A stretch of DNA of 41,523 bases, taken from the NCBI GenBank assembly GCA_035691285.1, contig DASSJI010000110.1, positions 1 to 41,523 on the forward strand, read 5' to 3'. This document shows positions 16,793-25,196 of this stretch, piece by piece. The first letter of the stretch is position 1. Each line of letters starts with the position of its first letter. The notes below the pieces were generated by a model. That model ran no database searches. It worked only from the letters and a program-made list of their open reading frames with translations, and was not told where the DNA came from. A program made the position numbers and the translations under genes. The DNA comes from DATFEN01 sp035691285. GTDB taxonomy: Bacteria; Acidobacteriota; Vicinamibacteria; Fen-336.

Positions 16793-18958
16793 TCACCGGA
16801 ACCGAGCCCCGACGCGGAACGCCCGCGGCGGGCCGATCGTCGGCGTGGGCGTGAGGCCGACGTCGTATCGCGAGCCGGTGACGTTCTCGACGGCCGCGAA
16901 GAGCGCGAACCGCCCGGCGCGCCGCAGCGCCTGGACGTCGAGGGTGAAGTAGCCGTCCAGGGGCAGCTCGTTGCGGTCGTCCTCGAACTGCCGCGAGCTG
17001 AGGCGTCCCTGCACGCTCAGCTCGCAGGCGCGCTCGTCGGCGTACCGCGCCTCGAACGTGAGCTGGTGCCGCGCCACCTGCGGCACCTGGTTGCCCTCGA
17101 TCGAGGGGTTCGCCGGGAAGCTCTCGACGCTGGCGTCGATCAGCGCGTAGCCGATGCTCCCGCGCAGCCGCGATCCCAGGCTGGCCTCGCCATCCAGCTC
17201 GATCCCTCGCGAGCGGTTCCGGCCGAGGTTGCGCCGCTCCCGGGTGATGAGCTGCGGCGTCGTGCTCACGCTGACGTTGGCGATCGGATCCTCGATGCGG
17301 GAGGCGTAGGCGATCCCCCGCAGCCGCATCCTCTCGTCGGGCGGGCTCCAGGACACGCCCAGCTCGCCGCCCCACAGGCGCTCGGCCTCGAGGTCGGGGT
17401 TGGCGAGCGTCACGGTGTTGCCGACGCGGAAAGAGCGGTGACGCTCGTTCAGGGTCGGCGCGCGGAAGGCCCCGTAGCCCGCGGCGTTCAGCCGCAGCCG
17501 CGGCGCGGCCCGAAACAGGACCGAGGCGCGCGGGCTCAGGGCCGTGGAGCCGTCCTCGCCGCCGTTCCACCGGTCGAGGCGGGCGCCGAGGGTCACGAGC
17601 CAGCGCGAGCCCAGGCTGGCCCGGTCGCTCGCGAAGAGCGCCCAAGCCGTCTCGCGGCCCCCCGAGCTCGTGGACGCCGCCGGCCGCCCCGCCGGCGAGA
17701 ACGCCGTCTCGTCGCTGCGCCCGAGGACCAGGCTGCCGTCCATTCCGAGCAGGAGCGCGTGACGAGCCCCGAGGCCCCGCGTCCACTTCAGGCCGAGGCC
17801 GCCGGTCTCGGAGGGCACCCGCTGCCGGCGGGTGAGGGTCTCGCTGGCGCGATCCGCGGCCACGGCCGAGAAGGTCTGGTGGTACGTCTGCGTCGCGAAC
17901 CAGGCCCGCACCGAGACGGCTCCTGCCCCGTTCGTCGCCACGTCGCCGCCGGCACGGAGCTCCTGCCAGTCGGTGTCGTTCACCTGGAGCGGCGTGCCGT
18001 TGTCGCGGCTCTCGCCGAAGGCCCCGGCGCGCAGGAAGGCCTTGGACGACACGCCCACGCCCCGCTCGAGGTGGAGCGTTCCGCTCCAGTGGCCTCCGCC
18101 GGCCGGCGTGTCCACCGGCCCGCGCTCGTCGGCCGGCACCAGCACGTAGCCGTCGGTCTCGAACGCCTCGCCGGCGACCCGCGCGCTCCACGGGCCGCGG
18201 CGCTCGGCCGCGTAGAGCGACGCGCCCGCCGTGCCCAGCGACCCGCCCGTGGCCTCGAGCGCGAGCGCGGGAGCGTCGTCGCGGCCCAGCGCCTGGACGA
18301 CGCCGCCGAGCGCGGCGCTGCCGTAGAGGTCCGAGGCGCCGCCTTCGACCACCTCGACCCGCTCCACGGCGACGCGCGGCACGCGGCTCCAGTACACCCA
18401 GCCTCCGAACGCGTCGTTCAAGGGGACGCCGTCGAGCAGGACCAGGGTGCGGCTCGCGCCGCTGGCTCCCACGCCTCGCAGCGAAGCGCCCTGGGCCGTG
18501 GGGTTGGACACGCGGCTGTCGGAGCGGCGGAACAGGGAGAACCCGGGCACGAGGCGCAGCGCGTCGTCCACGGTCGGCGCCGCCGTGGCCTGCAGCGCGT
18601 CCTCGTCGAACACGACGACCCGCGCCGGCGTGTCGCCGAGGCGCGTCTCGGTCCGGCTCGCGGTGACCGTCACGTCCTCGCTCCACCTTGCGCGGGCCAG
18701 GACGATCACGAGCGCCCCGTGAGCGTCCGCCGACCAGACCCCCTCGCCGGTCGCGAAGCCCGTGGCGCGCACGACGAGCCGGAGCTCACGCTCGACACCG
18801 GCATCGAAGGCGAAAGAGCCGTCGGACGCCGTGACCGCTGCCGCGAGCGTCCCCCCGGCGGGAAGGACCTCGGCTCCGGCGATCGGCGCCCCATCGGCGT
18901 CGCGGACGATGCCTTGGACGAGCAGCGCCAGGGCGAGCACGGCAGGCGACGCAAGCAC
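16793..18958 (-). CDS. TonB-dependent outer-membrane receptor
   Basis: 721 residues. After a short signal (LASPAVLALALLV) there is a carboxypeptidase-regulatory-like domain (GIVRDADGAPIAGAEVLPAG), then the plug: VTVTASRTETRLGD (TonB-box-like region), TVDDALRLVPGFSLF, LRGVGASGASRTLVLLDGVP and VERVEVVEGGASDLYGS. The remainder is a beta-barrel rich in alternating strands, including the plasmid-receptor-like FRAPTLNERHRSFRVG. It ends GARFR rather than in the usual aromatic residue. It would import a ligand too large for porins. It sits 9 nt downstream of the M19 gene, so the ligand may relate to the dipeptidase and binding proteins encoded upstream. Confidence 0.9.
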   Translation of the reverse strand: MLASPAVLALALLVQGIVRDADGAPIAGAEVLPAGGTLAAAVTASDGSFAFDAGVERELRLVVRATGFATGEGVWSADAHGALVIVLARARWSEDVTVTASRTETRLGDTPARVVVFDEDALQATAAPTVDDALRLVPGFSLFRRSDSRVSNPTAQGASLRGVGASGASRTLVLLDGVPLNDAFGGWVYWSRVPRVAVERVEVVEGGASDLYGSAALGGVVQALGRDDAPALALEATGGSLGTAGASLYAAERRGPWSARVAGEAFETDGYVLVPADERGPVDTPAGGGHWSGTLHLERGVGVSSKAFLRAGAFGESRDNGTPLQVNDTDWQELRAGGDVATNGAGAVSVRAWFATQTYHQTFSAVAADRASETLTRRQRVPSETGGLGLKWTRGLGARHALLLGMDGSLVLGRSDETAFSPAGRPAASTSSGGRETAWALFASDRASLGSRWLVTLGARLDRWNGGEDGSTALSPRASVLFRAAPRLRLNAAGYGAFRAPTLNERHRSFRVGNTVTLANPDLEAERLWGGELGVSWSPPDERMRLRGIAYASRIEDPIANVSVSTTPQLITRERRNLGRNRSRGIELDGEASLGSRLRGSIGYALIDASVESFPANPSIEGNQVPQVARHQLTFEARYADERACELSVQGRLSSRQFEDDRNELPLDGYFTLDVQALRRAGRFALFAAVENVTGSRYDVGLTPTPTIGPPRAFRVGARFR

Positions 18959-18967
18959 CGGATGGGG

Positions 18968-20032
18968 CTATCCGATCACGTCCTTGAACAGCCGGTAGAG
19001 ATTCCCGCCGAGGATCTTGTCGGCGTCCTGCGCCTTGTAGCCCCGGCGCTCCAGGCCGGCCCGCACGGTCTCCATGCGGCGCGGATGGTTGAGCTCGGAC
19101 AGGAAGAAGGGCCACTCGACCCTGGCGCGCGGGCCCAGCGCGGCCAGCTCGTCCTCGAGCTTCCTGCGCTCCTCGTCGGTGTCGGGGATCGTCCGGTGCT
19201 CGCGATCGCTGCCTATCGCGACGTGGTCCACGCCGCCCACGCGCACCGCGTGATCCACGTGGTTCAGGTAGTCGTCGAGGGTGTTCCGCTCCCGCGGGCC
19301 CAGGAACGGGTTGATCTGGTAGATGCCGATGACCCCGCCCTTGTCTGCCATCGCCCTGATCTGCGCGTCGGTCTTGCCCCGCGGGTGGGGAAAGACGGCC
19401 TTGCAGCCCGAGTGCGAGATGAAGACGGGCTGGCGGGAGTGCGCGATGCCGTCGTCGGTCGTCGCCGGGCCGCTGTGCGACAGGTCGATCAGCATGCCCA
19501 GGGCGTTCATGCTCTCGACAACCTGGAGCCCGAACTGCGAGAGCCCCGCGTCGGTGCGCTCCATGCAGCCGTCGCCGACCAGGTTGCGAGTGTTGTAGGT
19601 GAGCTGGACGCAGCGCAGGCCGAGACCATGGAGCAGCTCGAGCCGGCCGAGGCGGTCCAGGAGCGGCGTCGCGTTCTGCGTGCCGAAGACGAGCGCCAGC
19701 CGCCCCGCGCGCCGGGCCTCGTCGACATCGGCCACGCGTGTCGCTTTCGAGAAGCGGTCCCGGTGGCTCTCGATGTGCCGCTCCAGGGCGGCCATCTCCT
19801 TCAACACGTCGTCAAAGGCTTCGGGCCCGTGAAGCGCGGGGTTGCCGAGCGTGACATGCACCGCCGTCATCCCGCTGGCGAGGATCTCGTCGATCAGGGA
19901 CATCGGATAGTGGAGATGGATCTCGCCCAGGCCGTCGATCACCAGCGGCCGCGCGACGGCGGGCGCGGCGGCGCGCAGGGGCCGGGCGACGAGCCCGCTC
20001 ACGGCTGCACCCAGGAGCACGCGGCGCTTCAC
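18968..20032 (-). CDS. Membrane dipeptidase-like protein (peptidase M19), exported
   Basis: About 354 residues; M19 enzymes are zinc dipeptidases acting on short peptides including L-D linkages. GDGCMERTDAGLS, IDLSHSGP, VFISHSGCKAVFPHPR and HVAIGSDREH match the family's second half and carry the later metal histidines. The first motif, normally DGHNDLP with the His-x-Asp ligands, reads DGLGEIHLHY, so that site is altered. The N-terminus (KRRVLLGAAVSGLVARPLRA) is a signal peptide. GTG at 20032 follows the preceding stop after 1 nt and is preferred; an ATG at 20050 would overlap it by 17 nt. It lies between the binding-protein genes and the TonB receptor gene. Confidence 0.82.
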   Translation of the reverse strand: MKRRVLLGAAVSGLVARPLRAAAPAVARPLVIDGLGEIHLHYPMSLIDEILASGMTAVHVTLGNPALHGPEAFDDVLKEMAALERHIESHRDRFSKATRVADVDEARRAGRLALVFGTQNATPLLDRLGRLELLHGLGLRCVQLTYNTRNLVGDGCMERTDAGLSQFGLQVVESMNALGMLIDLSHSGPATTDDGIAHSRQPVFISHSGCKAVFPHPRGKTDAQIRAMADKGGVIGIYQINPFLGPRERNTLDDYLNHVDHAVRVGGVDHVAIGSDREHRTIPDTDEERRKLEDELAALGPRARVEWPFFLSELNHPRRMETVRAGLERRGYKAQDADKILGGNLYRLFKDVIG

Positions 20033-20033
20033 G

Positions 20034-20828
20034 CTACTGCGTCCGGGCACGCTTCAGGATCTCCGGGGCCGCCGCCCCGAAGTACTTGACCACCAGCCGG
20101 CTCCAGGTCGGCGTCTTGCGCAGGTTCTCGACGTAGGCGTCGAGCCTGGCGAGCAGCTCGCGGTCGTCCTTGCGCACCGCGTAGGCCAGGCTGCGAGGCG
20201 GGCCGAGGAAGAGCCCGAGCTGGATCTCGGGATCCTCGCGCTGCAGCGCGATCGCGCTCTCGACGCCCCAGACCGCCGCCGTGACGCGCCCGGACTTCAG
20301 GGCCTCGCCGAAAGACCCCGCGGGCAGGCCGTCGTCCACGTTCGCGGCCGGGACCCTGGCCTCGGCGATCGCTTCCGCCATGCTGGTGCCCTTGATGGTC
20401 CCGACCTTCTCGCTGCGCAGCCCTTCGAGGCTGGTGATGGGCTTGCGCGGCTTGCGATTGATCACGACGTTGCGGGTCGGGAAGACCTCGGTCGTGAAGC
20501 TCACGACCTTCGTCCGCGACTCCGTGACCGTGAAGCGACCGGCGATCAGGTCGCCCTTGCCTTCGCCGAGGGCGGGCAGCAGGGCGTCCCAGCTTTCGAC
20601 GGGCGCCAGGTCCAGCTTGACCTTCTGGAGCGCTGCGAAGCCCTGCAGGACCTCGTGGTCGAAGCCGGGCGCCTCCTTCTGGACGGAGAAGAACTCGGGA
20701 CGCCGGGTGTCCAGCATGACCAGCACGCGGAGGCTGCCGCGCTTCTGGATCTCCGCCCAGTCCGCACGCGCCGGGCCCGCCGCCGAGGCGGCCAGGATCG
20801 CCGCACCGAGGATCGCGTGAGACCGCAT
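20034..20828 (-). CDS. Periplasmic SBP_bac_3-type substrate-binding protein (copy 2)
   Basis: 264 residues with a Sec signal (MRSHAILGAAILAASAAGPA) and a type II solute-binding fold: GSLRVLVMLDTRRPEFFS, PGFDHEVLQGFAA, GDLIAGRFTVTESRTKVV and EGLRSEKVGTIKGTSMAE follow the polar-amino-acid binding-protein pattern, including the TxSR-like arginine that contacts a carboxylate. It is a tandem paralogue of the next gene; both end LRKTPTWSRLVVKYFG and a common AAPEIL tail. No permease or ATPase gene is nearby, so it may serve a distant transporter, feed another exported protein, or be an enzyme, as with PheC-type dehydratases of this fold. A GGGGGAGG sequence precedes the ATG. Confidence 0.82.
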   Translation of the reverse strand: MRSHAILGAAILAASAAGPARADWAEIQKRGSLRVLVMLDTRRPEFFSVQKEAPGFDHEVLQGFAALQKVKLDLAPVESWDALLPALGEGKGDLIAGRFTVTESRTKVVSFTTEVFPTRNVVINRKPRKPITSLEGLRSEKVGTIKGTSMAEAIAEARVPAANVDDGLPAGSFGEALKSGRVTAAVWGVESAIALQREDPEIQLGLFLGPPRSLAYAVRKDDRELLARLDAYVENLRKTPTWSRLVVKYFGAAAPEILKRARTQ

Positions 20829-20849
20829 CGACCAGCCTCCCCCTGCTCG

Positions 20850-21644
20850 CTACTGCGCTCGGGCCTTCCTGAGGATCTCGGGAGCCGCCTCGCCGAAGTA
20901 CTTGACCACGAGCCGACTCCACGTCGGCGTCTTGCGGAGGTTGCCGATGTACTCGTTGAGGGCCCTGAGGAGCGCCGCGTCCTCCTTGCGGACGCCGTAG
21001 GCGAGCGAGCTCGGCTTCCCCAGGAAGGCGCCGAGCTGGAGGTCCTTGTCCCTCGACTGGGCGACGAGCGCGGCCTCCAGCCCGTCGACGCCGGCGGTGA
21101 TGCGGCCGCCCTTGAGCGCCTCCGGCAGGCCGCCGCTCGCGACGCCGTCGTCGACGCCCGTGATGCCGGCCGCCTGGAGCTCCTCCAGCATGAACGTGCC
21201 CTTGATCGTGCCGACCTTCTCGCCGCGCAGCTCGTCGAGGCTCTTGATGGCCGGGCGCGGCTTGCGGTTCATCACGACGGTGCGGGTCGGGAACACCTCG
21301 GCCGTGAACTCGATCTGCCTGCGGCGGCTCTCGGTGTCGGTGAAGCCGCCCGCGACGACGTCGCCCTTCCCCTTCAGCAGCGCCGGGATCAACGCGTCCC
21401 AGCCGGCGGCCGGGACCAGCTCCACCTTCAACCGATGGAGCCGCGCGAAGCCTTCGAGCACCTCGATGTCGAAGCCCGGCGGCTGCCCGGCCTTCTGCGA
21501 AACGAAGTAGGTCTCCTCGTCGGAGAGCACTGCGAGGGCGCGCAGCGAGCCCCGCTTCTGGATCTCGGGCAGGTCGGCCGACGCGAGAGGCGCGAAGGCC
21601 AACGCGAGGGATGCGGTCAGGAGCGGAAGCAGCGCTCTCGCCAT
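20850..21644 (-). CDS. Periplasmic SBP_bac_3-type substrate-binding protein (copy 1)
   Basis: 264 residues, signal peptide MARALLPLLTASLALAFAPL, and the same fold and length as the downstream copy: GSLRALAVLSDEETYFVS, GFDIEVLEGFARL, GDVVAGGFTDTESRRRQIEF and ELRGEKVGTIKGTFMLEELQ. The shared C-terminal segment shows a recent-enough tandem duplication, while the ligand-facing residues have diverged, suggesting two related ligands. The ATG at 21644 gives a proper signal peptide and is preferred to 21689. A TATACT hexamer ends 8 nt upstream, so the transcript has almost no leader. First gene of the minus-strand operon running to phoD. Confidence 0.82.
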   Translation of the reverse strand: MARALLPLLTASLALAFAPLASADLPEIQKRGSLRALAVLSDEETYFVSQKAGQPPGFDIEVLEGFARLHRLKVELVPAAGWDALIPALLKGKGDVVAGGFTDTESRRRQIEFTAEVFPTRTVVMNRKPRPAIKSLDELRGEKVGTIKGTFMLEELQAAGITGVDDGVASGGLPEALKGGRITAGVDGLEAALVAQSRDKDLQLGAFLGKPSSLAYGVRKEDAALLRALNEYIGNLRKTPTWSRLVVKYFGEAAPEILRKARAQ

Positions 21645-21765
21645 TGCCCGGAAGTATAAGCGACGCGCTCCGGCCTCGGCTTCACTCACCTTGCCGTGGA
21701 ACTGGCCGGCGATCTTGGATTAGGATGCGCCGGATCACGTCACCGCCGAAGCTCGAGGAGGGCCA
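21645..21765. promoter_or_regulatory. Divergent promoter region between the binding-protein and HisC-like operons
   Basis: 121 bp separating two operons. For the minus operon TATACT (21658-21653) ends 8 nt before the ATG. For the plus operon TAGGAT is a weak -10 candidate and AGGAGG lies just before the ATG at 21766. No clear inverted repeat was seen. The shared region suggests joint control of both operons. Confidence 0.45.
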
Positions 21766-22920
21766 ATGGAGCTTTCCCGCCGCTCGTTCCTGGATGCGTT
21801 CGGAGTCCGAGAGGCCGCTTCCCTCTCCGCCGCGTTCGTCGCTGCCCGCGGCCGGGAGGCCGCCGTGGCCGAGGCTGCCGCCGTCGAGGCGGCCGGAGAT
21901 CCGGCCGAGATACGCATCAGCAGCAACGAGAACCCGCTGGGCCCCGGCCCCGCCGCCATGGAGGCGTTCACGCGGGCCTTCCAGGATGCCGGACGCTATC
22001 CGACGAACGCCCGCCCCTCGATGGGCGACCTGCGCGAGGCGATCGCGCGGCGGCTCTCGGTCCGGGCGGAGAACGTCGCCCTGGGCGCCGGCTCCTGGGA
22101 GCTGCTGCGCAGCGCGGTCCGCCTGTACACGTCCTCCTCCCGCCACCTCGTCACCGCCTCCCCCTCGTTCGAGAGCCCCGAGCAGATGGCCCAGCAGCTC
22201 GGCATCCCCGTGCGGCGGGTGCCCGTCGACAAGGAAGGCCGCCTCGACCTCGAAGGCATGGCCCGGGCCGCGCGCTGGGCGGGCCTCGTCTTCTTCTGCA
22301 ACCCGAACAACCCCACCGGGGGCGTGCACTCCGCCAGGGCCGTGGCCGAGTTCGTCGGCCGGGTGCGCCGCGAATCGCCCGAGACCGCGATCCTGATCGA
22401 CGAGGCGTACCACGACTACGTCACGGACCCGGGCTACGCCACGTCGCTCCCGCTCGCCCTCGAGCATCGGGACGTGTTCATCACCCGCACGCTCTCGAAA
22501 GCGTACGGCATGGCGGGGCTGCGCGTCGGCTACGCCGTCGGCCAGGCGCGCACGATCGAGGCCTTCAACCGCTGGGCGATCACGTTCAACCAGAACTCCC
22601 TCGCCGTCGCGGCCGCCGTCGCCTCGCTGGGCGATCCCGCCCACATCGACGCCGAGCGCGCGCGCAACGCCGAGGTGCGCCGGTTCACCACGGCGTTCTT
22701 CCAGGACCGCGGTCTTCGGGTGCTGCCGTCCGAGACGAACTTCGTCCTCGTGGAGATCGGCCGCCCGGCCAAGGACTTCAGGGAGGCCTGCGCGAAGCAG
22801 AAGGTCATGGTCGGGCGGGACTTCCCGCCCCTGGAGAAGACCCACGCACGCGTCTCGCTCGGCACCATGGACGAGATGAAGCGGGCGACCCAGGTCTTTG
22901 GCGCGGTACTCGGGAAGTGA
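21766..22920 (+). CDS. Tat-exported histidinol-phosphate aminotransferase-like PLP enzyme (copy 1)
   Basis: 384-residue class I/II aminotransferase of the HisC type. The N-terminus LSRRSFLDAFGV followed by an alanine-rich stretch is a twin-arginine signal. Then come ISSNENPLGPGPAAMEAF (the HisC NENP motif), FFCNPNNPTGG, ILIDEAYHDYV and TLSKAYGMAGLRVGYA with PLP Lys245. HisC-type enzymes transaminate histidinol phosphate or aromatic amino acids; true HisC is cytoplasmic and lacks a signal, so this is a specialised exported branch. PLP is bound in the cytoplasm, which explains Tat rather than Sec export. The start has AGGAGG upstream. A paralogue follows after 29 nt. Confidence 0.85.
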   Translation: MELSRRSFLDAFGVREAASLSAAFVAARGREAAVAEAAAVEAAGDPAEIRISSNENPLGPGPAAMEAFTRAFQDAGRYPTNARPSMGDLREAIARRLSVRAENVALGAGSWELLRSAVRLYTSSSRHLVTASPSFESPEQMAQQLGIPVRRVPVDKEGRLDLEGMARAARWAGLVFFCNPNNPTGGVHSARAVAEFVGRVRRESPETAILIDEAYHDYVTDPGYATSLPLALEHRDVFITRTLSKAYGMAGLRVGYAVGQARTIEAFNRWAITFNQNSLAVAAAVASLGDPAHIDAERARNAEVRRFTTAFFQDRGLRVLPSETNFVLVEIGRPAKDFREACAKQKVMVGRDFPPLEKTHARVSLGTMDEMKRATQVFGAVLGK

Positions 22921-22949
22921 GGGCGAGCATGCTGCGAGAGGAATCTGCG

Positions 22950-24101
22950 ATGCCGTTCACGCGCCGCGCCTTCGTCAGGACCCTCGGCATCGGCGGGGCG
23001 AGCCTCCTCGCCGCGCGCCGCGAGGCCTGGGCCGGGCTCGGCGAAGGGCCCGGGGCCGCAGCCGCTCCCCGGCCGCTGCTGCTCCACAACAACGAGAACC
23101 CGCTCGGACCGGGTCAGGCGGCCCTCGACGCGCTGCGGGCCGTCATGGGAGCGGGCGCTCCCGCGGGCCGTTACGTCTTCGGGCGCGTGGACGAGCTGCA
23201 CGCGGCCATCGCCGAGAGGTTCGGGGCCAGGCCGGAGAACGTCGTCACCGGCTGCGGCTCGACCCAGATCCTGCGCGCAGCCGTCCAGATGCTGACGTCG
23301 CCGACGCGGCCCCTCGTCGCGGGCGAGCTGACCTACGAGGAGTGTGCCGGCTACGCCGAGCTGATCGGGACGCCGGTGCGGGCGATCCCCCTCGACGCCG
23401 CCCTCAAGCTGGACCTGAACGCCATGGCCGACGCGGCCAAGGGCGCCGGCGTCGTGTTCCTGAACAACCCGAACAACCCCACGGCGAACCTGCACTCGGG
23501 CGACGCGGTGGGCGCTTTCGTCGACCGGGTGCTGACGGCGTCGCCCGACACGACCGTCCTGATCGACGAGGCCTACCACGACTACGTGACCGACCCGTCG
23601 TACCGATCGCAGGTGCCGGCGGCGCTCAAGAACCCGCGCGTGATCGTGGCCCGGACCTTCTCCAAGGCCCACGGCATGGCCGGCATGCGCGTGGGATACG
23701 CCCTCGGCCACCCCGACACCATCGCGAAGCTCGAGGCCTGGGAGAGCGCCAACGCGCTCAACGTCGCCGGCATCGTGGTCGCGATCGCCTCGATCCGGGA
23801 CCAGGCGCGCCTCGAAGCCGAGCGCGACCGGAACACCAGGGCGCGCCAGTTCACGCTGGACTGGCTCGCCAAGGCCGGCTTCACGGCCACGGCTTCCCAG
23901 ACGAACTTCGTCTTCGCGAACATCAAGCGGCCGTGCAAGGACTTCCGCGACGCGTGCCGCGCGCAGGGCGTGATCGTGGCGCGCGACTTCCCGCCGTTCG
24001 AGAAGAGCCACGTGCGGATCTCGATCGGAACGCTCGAGGAGATGAAGCAGGCCGCGGACGTCTTCGGGAAGATCCTCGGCGTCAAGGCGAAGGCGGCCTG
24101 A
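22950..24101 (+). CDS. Tat-exported histidinol-phosphate aminotransferase-like PLP enzyme (copy 2)
   Basis: 383 residues, a paralogue of the preceding gene. Twin-arginine signal FTRRAFVRTLGIGGASLLAA, then LHNNENPLGPGQAALDAL, FLNNPNNPTANLHSGDAV, VLIDEAYHDYVTDPSY and TFSKAHGMAGMRVGYALG with PLP Lys239. The lysine loop (FSKAHGMAG) differs from copy 1 (LSKAYGMAG) at the residue stacking near the cofactor, and the PNNPTG motif is PNNPTA here, so the substrates probably differ. ATG at 22950 has GAGAGGA 8 nt upstream; an ATG at 22929 is less well placed. The stop TGA is followed after 1 nt by the presumed start of the amidohydrolase gene. Confidence 0.85.
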   Translation: MPFTRRAFVRTLGIGGASLLAARREAWAGLGEGPGAAAAPRPLLLHNNENPLGPGQAALDALRAVMGAGAPAGRYVFGRVDELHAAIAERFGARPENVVTGCGSTQILRAAVQMLTSPTRPLVAGELTYEECAGYAELIGTPVRAIPLDAALKLDLNAMADAAKGAGVVFLNNPNNPTANLHSGDAVGAFVDRVLTASPDTTVLIDEAYHDYVTDPSYRSQVPAALKNPRVIVARTFSKAHGMAGMRVGYALGHPDTIAKLEAWESANALNVAGIVVAIASIRDQARLEAERDRNTRARQFTLDWLAKAGFTATASQTNFVFANIKRPCKDFRDACRAQGVIVARDFPPFEKSHVRISIGTLEEMKQAADVFGKILGVKAKAA

Positions 24102-24102
24102 C

Positions 24103-25185
24103 CTGGATCGACGCGGCTTCCTGCAGAGGGTCGGCGCCGCGGGCGCGGTTTCGACCGCCCTTGGGACGAGGACGGAGGGCCAAGGGGCACCGACGCGGCT
24201 GCTGAAACTCGACCTCCACACCCATTACTACCCGGAGGCCTACTTCCAGAAGATCCGGGACACGCCCGGCGAGTTCGGCTTCGACAAGGACCCGACCGGC
24301 CGCACCATCATCAAGTACCGCGGCGCGCGGTTCTTCGGGATCCAACCGCCCATGACCGATCCCTTGAAGCGCCTCGCGGACATGGACCGCGTGGGGATCG
24401 ACGTCGAGGTGGTCTCGCTCTCGACGCCGAACGTCTTCTTCGCCGACGAGCGGGCCCAGCCCGAGGTCGCCCGGATGGTGAACGACGCCTACGCGGAGCT
24501 CGTCGCCCGCTACCCCGCGCGCTTCAAGGGCTTCGCCTCGATCCCCATGGACGCGCCCGACGAGGCCTTGAAGGAGCTGGCCCGCGCCCTGGACGTGCTG
24601 AAGCTGAACGGCGTGATCCTGCTCAGCAACATCCGCGGGCGGGCGCTGACGGCTCCGCTCTACCGGCCGTTCTTCGAGGAGGCGAACCGCCGGAAGCTCT
24701 GCATCCTGCTCCACCCCATGCTGCCGGCAAACCCCGAGGCCTACGGCGAGTACGTGCTGGGGCCGATCGTCGGCTTCCCCGCCGACACCACGCTGGCCGT
24801 GGCCCGCATGTGCTACGACGGGCTGCTGAAGGACTTTCCCGACATCCGGTGGATCGTGGCCCACCTCGGCGGCGCCGTGCCCTACCTGATGGAGCGCATG
24901 GACAACGGCTACCGCGACTTTGCCGAGTGCAAGGCCAAGATCGACCAGCTGCCCAGCGCCTACCTCAAGCGGCTGTACTACGACACGGTCACCTTCAGCC
25001 CCCACGTCCTCAACATGGCCCGCGACCTCGTCGGCACCGACCACCTGGTCATGGGAAGCGACTACCCGCACCTGCTGGGCTCGATCGACCGGGCGGTGTC
25101 TTCCATCGAAGCCCTCAACATCCCGGCGGCCGAGAAGGAGCGGATCTTCAGCGGGACGGCGCTCCGGATCCTGAACAACGTCTGA
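24103..25185 (+). CDS. Tat-exported amidohydrolase, ACMSD-like family
   Basis: Amidohydrolase_2 (ACMSD/gamma-resorcylate decarboxylase-like) TIM barrel. Metal ligands: H39 and H41 in LDLHTHYYP, H204 in LLHPMLP, H254 in VAHLGG and D320 in MGSDYPH. Relatives decarboxylate or hydrolyse unsaturated or aromatic carboxylates. The first ATG of the frame (24352) would lose the HxH motif, so translation must start upstream. Reading from a CTG at 24103 gives LDRRGFLQRVGAAGAVSTAL, a convincing Tat signal, 1 nt after the preceding stop. A CTG start is rare, so start-site error or a lost ATG should be kept in mind. Third gene of the plus-strand operon. Confidence 0.8.
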   Translation: MDRRGFLQRVGAAGAVSTALGTRTEGQGAPTRLLKLDLHTHYYPEAYFQKIRDTPGEFGFDKDPTGRTIIKYRGARFFGIQPPMTDPLKRLADMDRVGIDVEVVSLSTPNVFFADERAQPEVARMVNDAYAELVARYPARFKGFASIPMDAPDEALKELARALDVLKLNGVILLSNIRGRALTAPLYRPFFEEANRRKLCILLHPMLPANPEAYGEYVLGPIVGFPADTTLAVARMCYDGLLKDFPDIRWIVAHLGGAVPYLMERMDNGYRDFAECKAKIDQLPSAYLKRLYYDTVTFSPHVLNMARDLVGTDHLVMGSDYPHLLGSIDRAVSSIEALNIPAAEKERIFSGTALRILNNV

Positions 25186-25196
25186 CCAGCGCGGTT

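Noticed and set aside
16601..20089. 1162-codon plus-strand open frame
   Set aside because: It lies opposite the TonB receptor, M19 and PEP-mutase-family genes, has Arg/Gly/Ala/His-rich low-complexity text and no domain; it is an antisense shadow typical of GC-rich DNA.
24352..25185. Amidohydrolase starting at its first ATG
   Set aside because: That start removes the HxH metal motif and the Tat signal, which are both present in frame upstream.
14416..25185. Interpretation of the locus as phosphonate metabolism because of PhoD and the PEP-mutase-family gene
   Set aside because: The PEP-mutase-family enzyme has no diagnostic C-P residues that could be confirmed and no other phosphonate gene is present.
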